Assembly (NCBI RefSeq): GCF_030254645.1
Contig: NZ_CP116346.1
Coordinates: 682,001-746,000, forward strand
DNA from: Paucibacter sediminis
GTDB lineage: Bacteria; Pseudomonadota; Gammaproteobacteria; Burkholderiales; Burkholderiaceae_C
Direction: 5' to 3'
Length of the DNA: 64,000 nt
Shown: positions 53,439-62,532 of the stretch, one piece after another
Numbering within the stretch: position 1 is the first letter of the stretch
Layout of the letters: each line of letters begins with the position of its first letter
The notes under the pieces: model-generated
Told to the model about the DNA's origin: nothing
What the model saw: only the letters and a program-made list of their open reading frames with translations
Databases searched by the model: none
Made by a program: the position numbers and the translations under genes

Positions 53439-54740
53439 TCAGGCGGGCGGCGGGCCCTCGTCCTTGAGGGCCGCGACCAGGTCCAGCACCACCGCCTGGT
53501 CGCCCGGCTTGAGCGCGCTGCTGCGCAGCAGCACCACGCGCTCGAGCTCGCGCAGGCGCCAGTCGAACTCGCGCGCCATCGCCTCCACCTCCAGCCGCAC
53601 CGCCCATTCATCCGGGCCCAGCATCTCGGCCAGCTGTTGCGGCGCCTGCGCATCCAGCCCGGCGCTGGAGAAAGCCAGCAGCAGGCGCTCGAAGCGCAGC
53701 CGGCAGGGGCGCAACAGCTTGCGCATTTCCTCGTTGTCGGAGGCCACCAGGGCCTGAATCAGGCCGGCGCGGGCGCGATAGCGCCGCATCGCGATCTGCA
53801 GGCTGTGCACCCGGTCCAGCCCCTGCAGCGGCGCCGCTGCGGCCGGCGCATGCGGCACGCTGGCGGCGGCCTCCAGCAGCAGGCTCAGCAAATCGTTGTT
53901 GAACTCGCCCAGCACCAGGGTCGAGGCCACGCGCGCATGCACGGCCGCTGAGGTGCCCGCTTCCAGCACGCCGATCAGCCATTCGGCCAGCGCCAGGATC
54001 TGCCCTTCCAGGCCGAAGCGCTCGCCGTCCAGGCTGCGCGGATAGCCAAAGCCATCCAGGCGCTCGTGGTGGCACAGCACCGCCTCGGCCTCGGCCACGC
54101 TGGCACCCGGCATGCGCAGCAGCACGCGGTGGCCCACCACCGGGTGGGTCATGACATGGCGCCATTGCTGGATGTCGAGCTGGGCTTCGGGCTGCCAGAG
54201 GCCGGGATCCAGATAGAGCTCGCCGATGTCGTGCATCAGGCCGGCCCGCCCCAGCATGCGATGCAGGTCGACATCGCCGGGCCGCAGCCGCCGCGCCAGG
54301 CCCTTGGCCAGCAGGGCCACGCTGACGGCATGGCGCAAGCGCCCCTCGCGATGCTCGGCATAGACCGTCAGCATCGACAGCATCTCCGCGCTGAGCCCCA
54401 GCCGCCCCAGCAGGGACTGGGGCGCCGCGCCGGGCTGCGCGCCGGTGGCTGCACGCAGGATCGCGTGCTCGTCCAGCAGTTCCTCGGCAAGCGCCTGGAC
54501 CTGCGCCTCGCTGACCACGCCCTGCACTTCCAGGCAGTCTTCCAGCGGCCGCGTCAGCTTGTGCTCGAGCAGGCGCTCGCGCATCTCGGCGCTCATGCGT
54601 GCGCCCTTGGACAGAAGCTTGACGCCGCTCTGGCTGACGATGTCGTCCGTCACCGCCACCTCGTGCAAGGCCGCGGTATGCACCAGGTGGTTCAGGTAGT
54701 TCGGATTGACCGCTTCGGTCTGCGCTCCTTGATCTTGCAC
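53439..54740 (-). CDS. HD-GYP domain protein (putative c-di-GMP phosphodiesterase)
   Basis: A 433-residue cytoplasmic protein with no receiver domain. The N-terminal region (1-115) is helical and not recognised. The HD-GYP domain (about 120-290) has [43 protein letters not shown]. The metal-binding His/Asp residues and the GYP motif are present, but the usual HDIGK reads HDIGE, a Lys-to-Glu change that could alter activity. A C-terminal helical domain follows (about 310-433). It is convergent with iorB. It probably degrades or senses c-di-GMP. Confidence 0.88.
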   Translation of the reverse strand: MQDQGAQTEAVNPNYLNHLVHTAALHEVAVTDDIVSQSGVKLLSKGARMSAEMRERLLEHKLTRPLEDCLEVQGVVSEAQVQALAEELLDEHAILRAATGAQPGAAPQSLLGRLGLSAEMLSMLTVYAEHREGRLRHAVSVALLAKGLARRLRPGDVDLHRMLGRAGLMHDIGELYLDPGLWQPEAQLDIQQWRHVMTHPVVGHRVLLRMPGASVAEAEAVLCHHERLDGFGYPRSLDGERFGLEGQILALAEWLIGVLEAGTSAAVHARVASTLVLGEFNNDLLSLLLEAAASVPHAPAAAAPLQGLDRVHSLQIAMRRYRARAGLIQALVASDNEEMRKLLRPCRLRFERLLLAFSSAGLDAQAPQQLAEMLGPDEWAVRLEVEAMAREFDWRLRELERVVLLRSSALKPGDQAVVLDLVAALKDEGPPPA

Positions 54741-54780
54741 GGCAAGCCTCCCCTGGGTCGGCTCGCTATTGTGGCGCGCT

Positions 54781-54975
54781 TCAGTTGGCCGGGGGATAGC
54801 CGGCTTCGGTCAGCGCCGCCACCAGGGCGGCCTGGCTGAGCTGGCTCTCGACCTGCACCTTGTGGCTGGGCAGGTCGAACTGCAGCTTGGCCTGGGCATC
54901 GAGCGCCTGCACGGCCTTGGTGATGCTGGCAACGCAATGGCCGCAGCTCATATCGGGCAGGGTGAATTCGGACAT
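54781..54975 (-). CDS. copZ: Small copper chaperone (HMA domain, CopZ-like)
   Basis: A 64-residue heavy-metal-associated domain. Copper binds Cys11-x2-Cys14 in MSCGHC, with the ferredoxin-like fold ending GYPPAN. It delivers Cu(I) to the CopA ATPase. The motif is MSCGHC rather than MxCxxC with Ala/Gly-Ser, as in several bacterial CopZ. CAGGAG lies before the ATG at 54975. It is divergent from copA and shares the MerR-type promoter region at 54999-55065. Confidence 0.92.
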   Translation of the reverse strand: MSEFTLPDMSCGHCVASITKAVQALDAQAKLQFDLPSHKVQVESQLSQAALVAALTEAGYPPAN

Positions 54976-54998
54976 GGTGGACTCCTGTTGGTATTGTC

Positions 54999-55065
54999 AC
55001 TGTAGAGCTTGCCATCATGGTAATGTCAAGCCGCTTGACATTGACATGATGTCAAGCATCAAACT
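54999..55065. promoter_or_regulatory. Back-to-back CueR-type promoters for copZ and copA
   Basis: Minus strand (copZ): -35 TTGACA (55029-55024), 19-bp spacer, -10 TACAGT (55004-54999). Plus strand (copA): -35 TTGACA (55035-55040), 19-bp spacer, weaker -10 CAAACT (55060-55065). The spacers align closely (TT-NN-CATGATG-N-CAAGC), the form of MerR-family promoters. CTTGACAT-N7-ATGTCAAG (55034-55056) is the copA dyad. AATGTCAAG-CCG-CTTGACATT (55022-55042) is a perfect dyad that joins the two -35 boxes. Confidence 0.85.
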
Positions 55066-55071
55066 GCGCAC

Positions 55072-57474
55072 ATGACCGATCAACTCACCCTCCCCATCAC
55101 CGGCATGAGCTGCGCCTCCTGCGTCAAACGCGTGGAGAAGGCCTTGCTGGGTGTGCCCGGCGTGCAGGCTGCCGAGGTCAACCTCGGCACCGAGAGCGCC
55201 AGCGTCAGCGGCACCGCCGCGTTGCCCGACATGGCGGCCACGCTGGCGCGCGCTGGCTATGCCGTCGCCGAGCGCGAACTGACGCTGCAGATCAGCGGCA
55301 TGACCTGCGCCTCCTGCGTCGGCCGGGTGGAGAAGGCACTGCTGAAAGTGCCCGGCGTGCTGCGGGTGAGCGTCAATCTGGCGCTGGAGAACGCCAGCGT
55401 CGGCATGCTGGCCAATGTGGACCCGGCCGCACTGCTGGCCGCCGTGCAGCAGGCCGGCTACCAGGCCGCCCTGGAGGCCGGCGAGGCCAGCGGCGCCGAT
55501 GCGCCGCGCCCGGTGGACTGGCAGCACAGCGGCTGGCCGGTGCTGATCGCCGCCCTGCTCTCGGCGCCGCTGGTGCTGCCCATGCTGGCGATGCTGGCCG
55601 GCCGCCACTGGATGATCGATGGCTGGCTGCAGCTGGCGCTGACCCTGCCTGTGCAGTTCTGGCTGGGCGCGCGCTTCTACCGGGCCGGCTGGGCCGCGCT
55701 GCGCGCCGGCAGCGGCAATATGGATCTGCTGGTGGCCCTGGGCACCAGCGCCGCCTTCGGGCTCTCGGTCTACGAGCTGCTGCAAAACGGCGCACGCAGC
55801 ATGTCGCTGTACTTCGAATCGGCGGCGGTCGTGATCACCCTGGTGCTGCTGGGCAAGTGGCTGGAGGCGCGCGCCAAGCGCCAGACCAGCGAGGCAATCC
55901 GCGCCCTCAAGGCGCTGCGCCCGGAGACCGCGCGCGTGCGCCGCGCCGGCGCCGAGCTCGAGCTGCCGCTGGCCCAGCTGGTGCTGGGCGACGAGGTGGT
56001 GGTGCGCCCCGGCGAGCGCATCCCGGTCGACGGCCTGGTGCTGGCCGGCGCCAGCCAGGTGGACGAATCGCTCATCACCGGCGAGAGCCTGCCGGTGGCC
56101 AAGGAGGTCGGGGCCCGGGTGGTGGGCGGCGCCGTCAACGGCGAGGGCCTGCTGACGCTGCGCACCACCGCGCTGGGCGCCGAATCCACGCTGGCGCGCA
56201 TCGTGCGGCTGGTGGAATCGGCGCAGGCCAAGAAGGCGCCGATCCAGCGCATGGTCGATCAGGTCAGCGCCTGGTTCGTGCCGGCGGTGATAGCTGCCGC
56301 CCTCGTCACCCTGCTGGGCTGGGGCTTGGTGCGCGGCGACTGGACCCAGGCGCTGCTGAACGCGGTGGCGGTGCTGGTGATTGCCTGCCCCTGCGCGCTG
56401 GGCCTGGCCACGCCCACCGCCATCATGGCCGGCACCGGGGTGGCGGCCCGCCATGGCATTCTCATCAAGGACGCCGAGGCGCTGGAAATCGCCGCCAGGC
56501 TGGAGGTGGTGGCCTTCGACAAGACCGGCACGCTGACCCTGGGCAAGCCCGAGCTGCTGGCCTTTCACAGTGCCGCCGGCCTGGATGAGGGCCAGACCCT
56601 GGGCCTGGCCGCCGCCCTGCAGGCGGGCAGCGAGCATCCGCTGGCGCTGGCGGTGCGCCAGGCCGCCGCCCAGCGCGGCCTGGCCGTGCCGTTGGTGCAG
56701 GGCCTGCGCGCCGTGGCCGGCCGCGGCGTTGCCGCCCAACTTTCCACGCAACCGCCCGGGCAAGACCTGGCCCCGCGCGAATTGCAGCTGGGCAGCGCCC
56801 GCTACATGCAGGAGCTGGGCGTGGACCTGGGCGCCATGCAGGCCGAGGCCACCGCCCTGCAGGCCCTCGGCCGCACGGTGTCGTGGCTGGCCGAGGGCGG
56901 CGCGGGCCAGCAGCCGCGCCTGCTGGCCCTGCTGGCCTTTGGCGACCAGCTCAAGCCCAGCGCCGCCGCGGCGCTGGCCAGCCTGCGCGCGCTGGGCGTG
57001 CACAGCGTCATGCTCAGCGGCGACAACCGCGGCAGCGCCGAGGCGGTGGGGCGCCAGCTCGGGCTCGACGAGGTGCGCGCCGAGGTGCTGCCCGAGGACA
57101 AGGCCCGCATCGTCAGCGAGCTGAAGCGGCAGGGCCATGTCGGCATGGTGGGCGACGGCATCAACGACGCGCCGGCGCTGGCCGCGGCCGATGTGGGATT
57201 CGCGATGGCCACCGGCACCGAGGTGGCGATGCAGGCGGCCGGCGTGACCCTGATGCGCGGCGACCCGGCGCTGGTGGCGCAGGCGATCTCGCTCTCGCGC
57301 CGCACCGTGCGCAAGATCCACCAGAACCTGTTCTGGGCCTTTGCCTACAACGTGGTGGGCATCCCCTTGGCCGCGCTGGGCTTTCTGAACCCGGTAATCG
57401 CCGGCGCGGCAATGGCTTTTTCGAGCGTGTCGGTGGTCAGCAATGCCCTGCTGCTCAAGCGCTGGAGACCGTGA
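55072..57474 (+). CDS. copA: Copper-translocating P1B-type ATPase
   Basis: An 800-residue Cu(I)-exporting ATPase. Two N-terminal HMA domains have GMSCASC (Cys14, Cys17) and GMTCASC (Cys79, Cys82). The membrane copper site is CPC at 439-441 ([10 protein letters not shown]), and phosphorylation is at Asp483 in DKTGT. The actuator has ITGES, the nucleotide domain has SEHPLA, and the hinge has [16 protein letters not shown]. It pumps Cu(I) from cytosol to periplasm. The predicted transcription start lies at or just before the ATG (55072), so the mRNA may be leaderless. Its stop overlaps cueR (TGATG). Confidence 0.97.
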   Translation: MTDQLTLPITGMSCASCVKRVEKALLGVPGVQAAEVNLGTESASVSGTAALPDMAATLARAGYAVAERELTLQISGMTCASCVGRVEKALLKVPGVLRVSVNLALENASVGMLANVDPAALLAAVQQAGYQAALEAGEASGADAPRPVDWQHSGWPVLIAALLSAPLVLPMLAMLAGRHWMIDGWLQLALTLPVQFWLGARFYRAGWAALRAGSGNMDLLVALGTSAAFGLSVYELLQNGARSMSLYFESAAVVITLVLLGKWLEARAKRQTSEAIRALKALRPETARVRRAGAELELPLAQLVLGDEVVVRPGERIPVDGLVLAGASQVDESLITGESLPVAKEVGARVVGGAVNGEGLLTLRTTALGAESTLARIVRLVESAQAKKAPIQRMVDQVSAWFVPAVIAAALVTLLGWGLVRGDWTQALLNAVAVLVIACPCALGLATPTAIMAGTGVAARHGILIKDAEALEIAARLEVVAFDKTGTLTLGKPELLAFHSAAGLDEGQTLGLAAALQAGSEHPLALAVRQAAAQRGLAVPLVQGLRAVAGRGVAAQLSTQPPGQDLAPRELQLGSARYMQELGVDLGAMQAEATALQALGRTVSWLAEGGAGQQPRLLALLAFGDQLKPSAAAALASLRALGVHSVMLSGDNRGSAEAVGRQLGLDEVRAEVLPEDKARIVSELKRQGHVGMVGDGINDAPALAAADVGFAMATGTEVAMQAAGVTLMRGDPALVAQAISLSRRTVRKIHQNLFWAFAYNVVGIPLAALGFLNPVIAGAAMAFSSVSVVSNALLLKRWRP

Positions 57475-57902
57475 TGGACGAAGCATCGATGACGAGCTTG
57501 TGCAATATCGGCGAGGCCGCGGCGCGCAGCGGCGTCTCCGCCAAGATGATCCGGCACTACGAGTCGCTGGGCATGCTGCCCAAGGTGGCGCGCACCGAGG
57601 CCGGCTACCGCCTCTATTCCGAGCGCGAGGTGCACACCCTGCGCTTCATACGCCGGGCGCGCGACCTCGGTTTCTCGATCGTCGAGATCAGCGAGCTGCT
57701 CAAGCTCTGGCAGAACCGCCGCCGCGCCAGCGGCGATGTCAAGCGCATCGCGCTGGCGCACATCGCCGACCTGGAGCGCCGCCTGGCCGAGATGCAGGCC
57801 ATGAAGCAGACGCTCGCGCAGCTGATCAGCTGCTGCCATGGCGACGAGCGCCCGGATTGCCCGATCCTGGAAGAACTGGGCAGCGCTCAGGGCCCCCGCT
57901 AG
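57474..57902 (+). CDS. cueR: MerR-family copper-responsive regulator
   Basis: A 142-residue regulator. The MerR helix-turn-helix is CNIGEAAARSGVSAKMIRHYE and GYRLYSEREVHTLRFI. Copper is bound by Cys121 and Cys129 in CCHGDERPDC, the Cys-x7-Cys spacing of CueR. It activates the divergent copZ/copA promoters at 54999-55065 on Cu(I) binding. Start chosen at the ATG at 57474, which overlaps the copA stop by one base; an ATG at 57489 is also possible. It is co-transcribed with copA. Confidence 0.93.
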   Translation: MDEASMTSLCNIGEAAARSGVSAKMIRHYESLGMLPKVARTEAGYRLYSEREVHTLRFIRRARDLGFSIVEISELLKLWQNRRRASGDVKRIALAHIADLERRLAEMQAMKQTLAQLISCCHGDERPDCPILEELGSAQGPR

Positions 57903-57903
57903 C

Positions 57904-58887
57904 CTAGCGCGCGTCGCGGCGGCGCCGTGCCGCCAGCGTGCAGAACAGCAGGCCCAGGCTCATCAGCGCATAGGAGGCCGGTTCGGGCACGGCCACCGCC
58001 AGCACGCCGTCCGCCAGGATCTGGTGCGCCTTGTCGGTCGGATGGATGCCGTCAAAGTAGAGCGCGCTGGCGGGATCCGCACAGGCATTGCTGAGCGCGC
58101 CACAGGCATGCAGCACATCGCTGAAGCCCAGCGCGGCGGCATTGGCCACCGCGCCATGCATGAAGCCGAAGAAGTCGAAGCGCAGCACCGCCTCGCCCGC
58201 CAGCCGCTGATCGAGTGCCCCGTTCATGGCCATGGAGAGCGAGGTACTGGCAAAGCTGGCCAGGGAACCATAGCTGTTGGCCAGCGGCGTCAAACCGAAA
58301 TCGGGGGTATTCCAGACCAGGATGTGCTGGGCGCCGGCCGCCTGCAGGCTGTCGACGATGGCGCCGACGTCTGCCGCGTAGGCCATGGCGGTGGCCCCTA
58401 TCGTGCTGTTGATGTCGGCGCCCATCAGCATCGCTTCCAGCGCCACACGGGCGTTATTGCCGCCACCGGCCACCACGTAGAGCGCGTTCGGGTCGGCCAT
58501 GCCGGACTGGCGCGTCAGGTACTGCCCCAGTTGGGTGTTCAGGCTGATGGGATAACCGCCGGCGCCATCGCTGCCCGTCTCGGCGCCGCCGTAGGCGAAG
58601 ATATCGCCGCCCGCCTGGGACGGCAAGGCGGCCAGGCCGAGCTTGGCGGCAAAGCGTTGTGCCCACACCTGGCCGTTGGTGTAGGTGCCCGACGCATAGC
58701 TGCGCTGCGCAAAGTAGCCATCGCCGGTGATCTGCTGGTCTGCGTCGCTGCCGAACAGCAGGGCGTTGTTGCCAACATCCGAAAGGCTGTCGCCGAACAC
58801 AACGAGGCGATCGTAGCTCGCGGCCTGCACCACCAAGGTGAGCGTCAGACCCGCGCACAGCAGCGCCGACTTGAGAATTTTCTTCAT
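57904..58887 (-). CDS. PEP-CTERM SGNH/GDSL-family lipase/esterase-like protein
   Basis: A 327-residue exported hydrolase with a signal peptide (about 1-22). The GDSL block is VVFGDSLSDVGNN near residue 30, with Ser34. The third block is GGGNN rather than the usual GxND, a change that may affect the oxyanion hole. The C-terminal DGIHPTDKAH carries the Asp and His. The end VPEPASYALMSLGLLFCTLAARRRR is a PEP-CTERM sorting signal. It lies 1 bp from the convergent cueR stop. The substrate (lipid, polysaccharide ester or other) is unknown. The gene starts at 58887. Confidence 0.9.
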   Translation of the reverse strand: MKKILKSALLCAGLTLTLVVQAASYDRLVVFGDSLSDVGNNALLFGSDADQQITGDGYFAQRSYASGTYTNGQVWAQRFAAKLGLAALPSQAGGDIFAYGGAETGSDGAGGYPISLNTQLGQYLTRQSGMADPNALYVVAGGGNNARVALEAMLMGADINSTIGATAMAYAADVGAIVDSLQAAGAQHILVWNTPDFGLTPLANSYGSLASFASTSLSMAMNGALDQRLAGEAVLRFDFFGFMHGAVANAAALGFSDVLHACGALSNACADPASALYFDGIHPTDKAHQILADGVLAVAVPEPASYALMSLGLLFCTLAARRRRDAR

Positions 58888-59026
58888 GGTTTTCTCCCTG
58901 CTTGTCGCTTTTCTCTGCGGCCAATGACCATCGTCCGCCGCCGCGCAGCATCTGCGCTAGGCGGTGCGCTTGTCAACCAGACCTTGCACAAAAGCGCCAT
59001 TCAAACGGGGGGTGGCCGGCTCGAAT

Positions 59027-60976
59027 TCAGTTGGTCGCAGCCAGCACCTCGGGCAGGTCGGTCAGGCCGGCCAGCAGTTTCTCGATGCCGTCCTGGCGCA
59101 AGGTGCGCATGCCGCTGCGCTGCGCGCTGACGAACATCTCGGCGGCCGGGGCGCGGCGGCGTATCAGCTCGCGCAGCGATTCGTCGGCGATCACCAGCTC
59201 GTGGATGCCCAGGCGGCCGTGGTAGCCGGTGCCGCCACAGGTGTCGCAGCCATGGCGGCGGTACTGGCGCAGGCCGCCGCCAGCTCCGTCAACGCCGAAG
59301 CGCTGCCGCCAGCCGGCCAGCAGCTCCTCCTCGTTCATGGCCTCGGCCGCGCCGCCGCCGGATTGCTGATACAGGCGCAAGAGCGAGCGCGCCGCGCGTT
59401 CATCCAGCGGCTCGACGATGCGGCAATCCAGACACAGCCGCCGCACCAGGCGCTGCGCCAGCACCGCCAGCAGCGAGTCGGAGAACATGAAGGGGTCCAG
59501 GCCGATCTCCAGCAGCCGCGTCACGCTCTCGGGCGCCGAGTTGGTGTGCAGGGTGGACATCACCAGATGGCCGGTCAGCGAGGCCTCCACCGCGATGCGC
59601 GCGGTCTCCTCGTCGCGCATCTCGCCGATCATGATGACGTCGGGGTCGGCGCGCAGAAAGGTGCGCATGGCGGCCGCAAAAGTCCAGCCGATGCGTGCGT
59701 TCACCTGCACCTGGCGCAGCCCGTCCTGGCTGATCTCGATCGGGTCCTCGGCGGTCCAGATCTTGCGCTTGTCCTCGTTGAGCTCGCGCATCACCGAGTG
59801 CAGGGTGGTGGTCTTGCCGCAGCCGGTGGGGCCGCAGATCAGCAGCAGGCCATAGGGCTTGCTCATCATGCGGCGCAGGCCCGCCAGATTGGTCTCGGAC
59901 AGGCCGATCGCGTCCAGCGGCAGCGGCTTCATGCCGCCCAGCAGGCGCAGCACCACGTCTTCCAGGCCGCCGCTGGTGGGCACGGTGACCATGCGCAGCT
60001 CCAGCGATGTGCCGCCGAAGCGCGCGAAATCGATCTTGCCGTCCTGCGGCCGGCGGTGCTCGGAGATGTCGAGATCGGCCATGATCTTGAGCCGCGCCAC
60101 CAGCGCGAAACGCACCCGCGCGGGCAGCTCCAGATAACGGATCAGATCGCCGTCCACACGCAAGCGGATGCGCACCGGCTTGGGCGACTCGAAGGTCTCC
60201 ACATGGATGTCGGAGGCGCGCAGCTCGATGGCATCGGCGAGCAGGCGGTTGACCAGGCGCACCAGCGCGTTGTCGGACTCCGACACCACCTCGGCATCGG
60301 TTTCGGAGGTGCCGGGATCGGCCTGGCTCAGCTCCTGGGCGAGTTCGCGCACGGTGGCCATCTGCGGCGTGCCGGCGCCGGCATTGGCGGCATCGCCGCT
60401 GGGCACCTGGTAGGCCATGGCGATGGCCTGCGAGAGCGTGCCCGCCGCCGCCAGCACCGGGCGCACGCGCAGCTCGCTGACGAAACGCAGGTACTCCAGC
60501 AACCGGTAGTCCCAGGGGTCGGAGACCACCACCACCAGCACCTCGTCGCGCACCAACAGCGGCAGCACGCCCTCGCGCTGCGCAAGCGCGCGCGGGATGC
60601 GCGCCAGCGCCGCCGGCTCGGGCTTGAGCTGGGCCAGATCGACGGTGGGCACGTCCAACCAGCTGGCCAGGGCGATGCGCAGCTGCGCCGGGCTGAGCAG
60701 CCCCAGCTGCACCACCAGCTCGCCCAGCGGCACATGCTGCTCCTGCGCGCGCTGGCGGCGCAGCGCCGATTCCAGCTGGCTGGCGGTGAGCATGCCGGCC
60801 CCGACCAGGGCCTGGCCCAGATGGGCCGCATGATGTTCGGGCTCGCGCTGCAACGCCGCCCAGACACCTTCCATATCCGCCTCCACCGGCGGCACGCCCA
60901 GCTCGGTGCTTGGCCGGCTCAGCGCATCCAGGGCGGCGGGTACGGTGTCGTGTTCGTAGTGGTGGGGCTCGCTCAT
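59027..60976 (-). CDS. GspE/PilB-family secretion ATPase with MshEN-like N-terminus
   Basis: A 649-residue protein. N-terminal tandem helical segments (about 50-150; LGQALVGAGMLTASQLESALRRQR and LGELVVQLGLLSPAQLRIALASWL) resemble MshEN repeats, which bind c-di-GMP. The ATPase core has Walker A GPTGCGKTTT, Asp box DPDVIMIGEMRD, and Walker B-like MSTLHTNSAPESV. A CLDC/CDTC Cys quartet in the C-terminal zinc-binding region is typical of GspE/PilB. The ATG at 60976 is used; GTG at 60982 is an alternative. No pilin or secretin gene is nearby, so it is an orphan or belongs to an unlinked type II/IV system. Confidence 0.9.
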   Translation of the reverse strand: MSEPHHYEHDTVPAALDALSRPSTELGVPPVEADMEGVWAALQREPEHHAAHLGQALVGAGMLTASQLESALRRQRAQEQHVPLGELVVQLGLLSPAQLRIALASWLDVPTVDLAQLKPEPAALARIPRALAQREGVLPLLVRDEVLVVVVSDPWDYRLLEYLRFVSELRVRPVLAAAGTLSQAIAMAYQVPSGDAANAGAGTPQMATVRELAQELSQADPGTSETDAEVVSESDNALVRLVNRLLADAIELRASDIHVETFESPKPVRIRLRVDGDLIRYLELPARVRFALVARLKIMADLDISEHRRPQDGKIDFARFGGTSLELRMVTVPTSGGLEDVVLRLLGGMKPLPLDAIGLSETNLAGLRRMMSKPYGLLLICGPTGCGKTTTLHSVMRELNEDKRKIWTAEDPIEISQDGLRQVQVNARIGWTFAAAMRTFLRADPDVIMIGEMRDEETARIAVEASLTGHLVMSTLHTNSAPESVTRLLEIGLDPFMFSDSLLAVLAQRLVRRLCLDCRIVEPLDERAARSLLRLYQQSGGGAAEAMNEEELLAGWRQRFGVDGAGGGLRQYRRHGCDTCGGTGYHGRLGIHELVIADESLRELIRRRAPAAEMFVSAQRSGMRTLRQDGIEKLLAGLTDLPEVLAATN

Positions 60977-61073
60977 ATGCACAGGCTAAGGCCGGCGCGC
61001 CGGCGCGACGCTTGATCTGCATCAGATCGTAGCCGCTCGGCCACAATCAGCCATCCCATCCGCAGGTATCGAC

Positions 61074-61625
61074 ATGACCCGATTGATCGCCCTTTCCGGC
61101 AGCCTGCGCCAGGCTTCCTTCAATACCGCCCTGCTGCGCGCCGCCACCGGCCTGGCGCCGCAGGGGGTCGACATCGAGCTGCGCACCCTGCATGGCATCC
61201 CGCTCTACGACGGCGATGTGGAAGCCCAGGGCGTGCCGGCGGCGGTGAGCCGGCTGCGCGCCGAGATCCAGGCCGCCGACGGCCTCATCATCGGCACGCC
61301 CGAGTACAACAACTCCATCCCCGGCGTGCTCAAGAACGGCCTCGACTGGCTCTCGCGCCCGCCGGCCGAGGGGCGCAAGACCTTCTTCGGCAAGCCGGTG
61401 GCGGTGCTGGGGGCCACGCCCGGCGGCTTCGGCACGGTGCAGAGCCAGGACGCGATCCTGAGCGTGCTGCGCGCCTTCGGCTGCAGCTGCTGGTTCGGCG
61501 GCCGGCTGATGGTGTCCAAGGCGAATACCCTGTTCGATGCGCAGGGCGAGCTGCTCGACGAGACGCTCAAGCAGCAGCTGCGCGATTTTCTGAGCGGCTT
61601 TGCCGCACAACTCGGAAGGCCATGA
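61074..61625 (+). CDS. NADPH-dependent FMN reductase family protein
   Basis: A 183-residue flavodoxin-like protein. The FMN phosphate loop is SGSLRQASFNTALLRAA, the GTPEYNNSIPGVLKNGLDWLSR motif contacts FMN, and GATPGGFGTVQSQ follows. It reduces FMN, quinones or azo dyes with NADPH. The pirin gene begins 1 bp after its stop, so the two are co-transcribed. The start at 61074 lacks a strong Shine-Dalgarno. Confidence 0.9.
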   Translation: MTRLIALSGSLRQASFNTALLRAATGLAPQGVDIELRTLHGIPLYDGDVEAQGVPAAVSRLRAEIQAADGLIIGTPEYNNSIPGVLKNGLDWLSRPPAEGRKTFFGKPVAVLGATPGGFGTVQSQDAILSVLRAFGCSCWFGGRLMVSKANTLFDAQGELLDETLKQQLRDFLSGFAAQLGRP

Positions 61626-61626
61626 G

Positions 61627-62532
61627 ATGAGCAAAAAGTTCGAACTGCTGCCGGCACATTTCGGCGATGTCGGCGGGCTGACGATACGCCGCGCCCTGCC
61701 CACCGCCAGGCGCCGCATGGTGGGCGCCTGGTGCTTCCTCGACCACGCCGGGCCGGCCGAGCTGCCCGCCGACAAGCCCATGCGGGTGGGCCCGCATCCG
61801 CACACCGGCCTGCAGACCTTTTCCTGGCTGATCGAGGGCGAGGTGCTGCACCGCGACTCGCTGGGCACGGTGCAGATGCTGCGCCCCGGCCAGGTGAATC
61901 TGATGACGGCGGGCCGTGGCATCGCGCATTCGGAAGAATCGCAGACGGCACGCTTGCAGCTGGCCCAGCTGTGGATCGCGCTGCCGGACGCGCAGCGCTT
62001 TTGCGAACCCGCCTTCGAGCATTTCCCGCTGCTGCCGCAACTCGCCCTGAACGGCTTCAACACCACCCTGCTGGTGGGCCGCTATGGCGCCGCGCATTCA
62101 CCCGTGCCCAGCCACACGCCCCTGCTGGGCATGGACCTGCGCTGCCAGGCGCCGGCCAGCACCGAGCTGCTGCTGACCCCGGGCTACGAGCATGGCCTGA
62201 TGGCGCTGGAGGGCGAGCTGCAGATCGGCATGGAGGACGGTGAGCGTCAGACCCTGAGCCCCGGCCAGCTGCTCTATCTGGCCCCCGGCGCGCATCGGCT
62301 GCAGCTCAGCAGCGCGGCGCCGGCGCGCCTGCTGCTGCTGGGCGGCACGCCCTTCGAGGAGCCGGTGCTGCTGTGGTGGAACTTCGTCGCGCGCGACAGC
62401 GAGGAGGTCCAGCGCTTCGCCGCCGACTGGAACGCCGGCATCGGCTTCGGCACGGTGCAGGGCTACGCGGGCGAGCGCCTGCTCGCCCCCGATCCGGCCG
62501 GCCTGAAGCTCAAGTCCCCGGCGCGAAATTGA
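61627..62532 (+). CDS. Pirin family bicupin protein
   Basis: A 301-residue double cupin. The N-terminal cupin has PHPHTGLQTFSWLIEGEVLHRDSLG with the metal-binding His residues, and the MTAGRGIAHSEES segment with another His and Glu. The C-terminal cupin is shorter. Bacterial pirins can have quercetinase activity or act as redox sensors. It is paired with an FMN reductase, a combination that recurs and hints at a redox role. Its 3' end overlaps the next convergent gene by 23 bp. Confidence 0.9.
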   Translation: MSKKFELLPAHFGDVGGLTIRRALPTARRRMVGAWCFLDHAGPAELPADKPMRVGPHPHTGLQTFSWLIEGEVLHRDSLGTVQMLRPGQVNLMTAGRGIAHSEESQTARLQLAQLWIALPDAQRFCEPAFEHFPLLPQLALNGFNTTLLVGRYGAAHSPVPSHTPLLGMDLRCQAPASTELLLTPGYEHGLMALEGELQIGMEDGERQTLSPGQLLYLAPGAHRLQLSSAAPARLLLLGGTPFEEPVLLWWNFVARDSEEVQRFAADWNAGIGFGTVQGYAGERLLAPDPAGLKLKSPARN

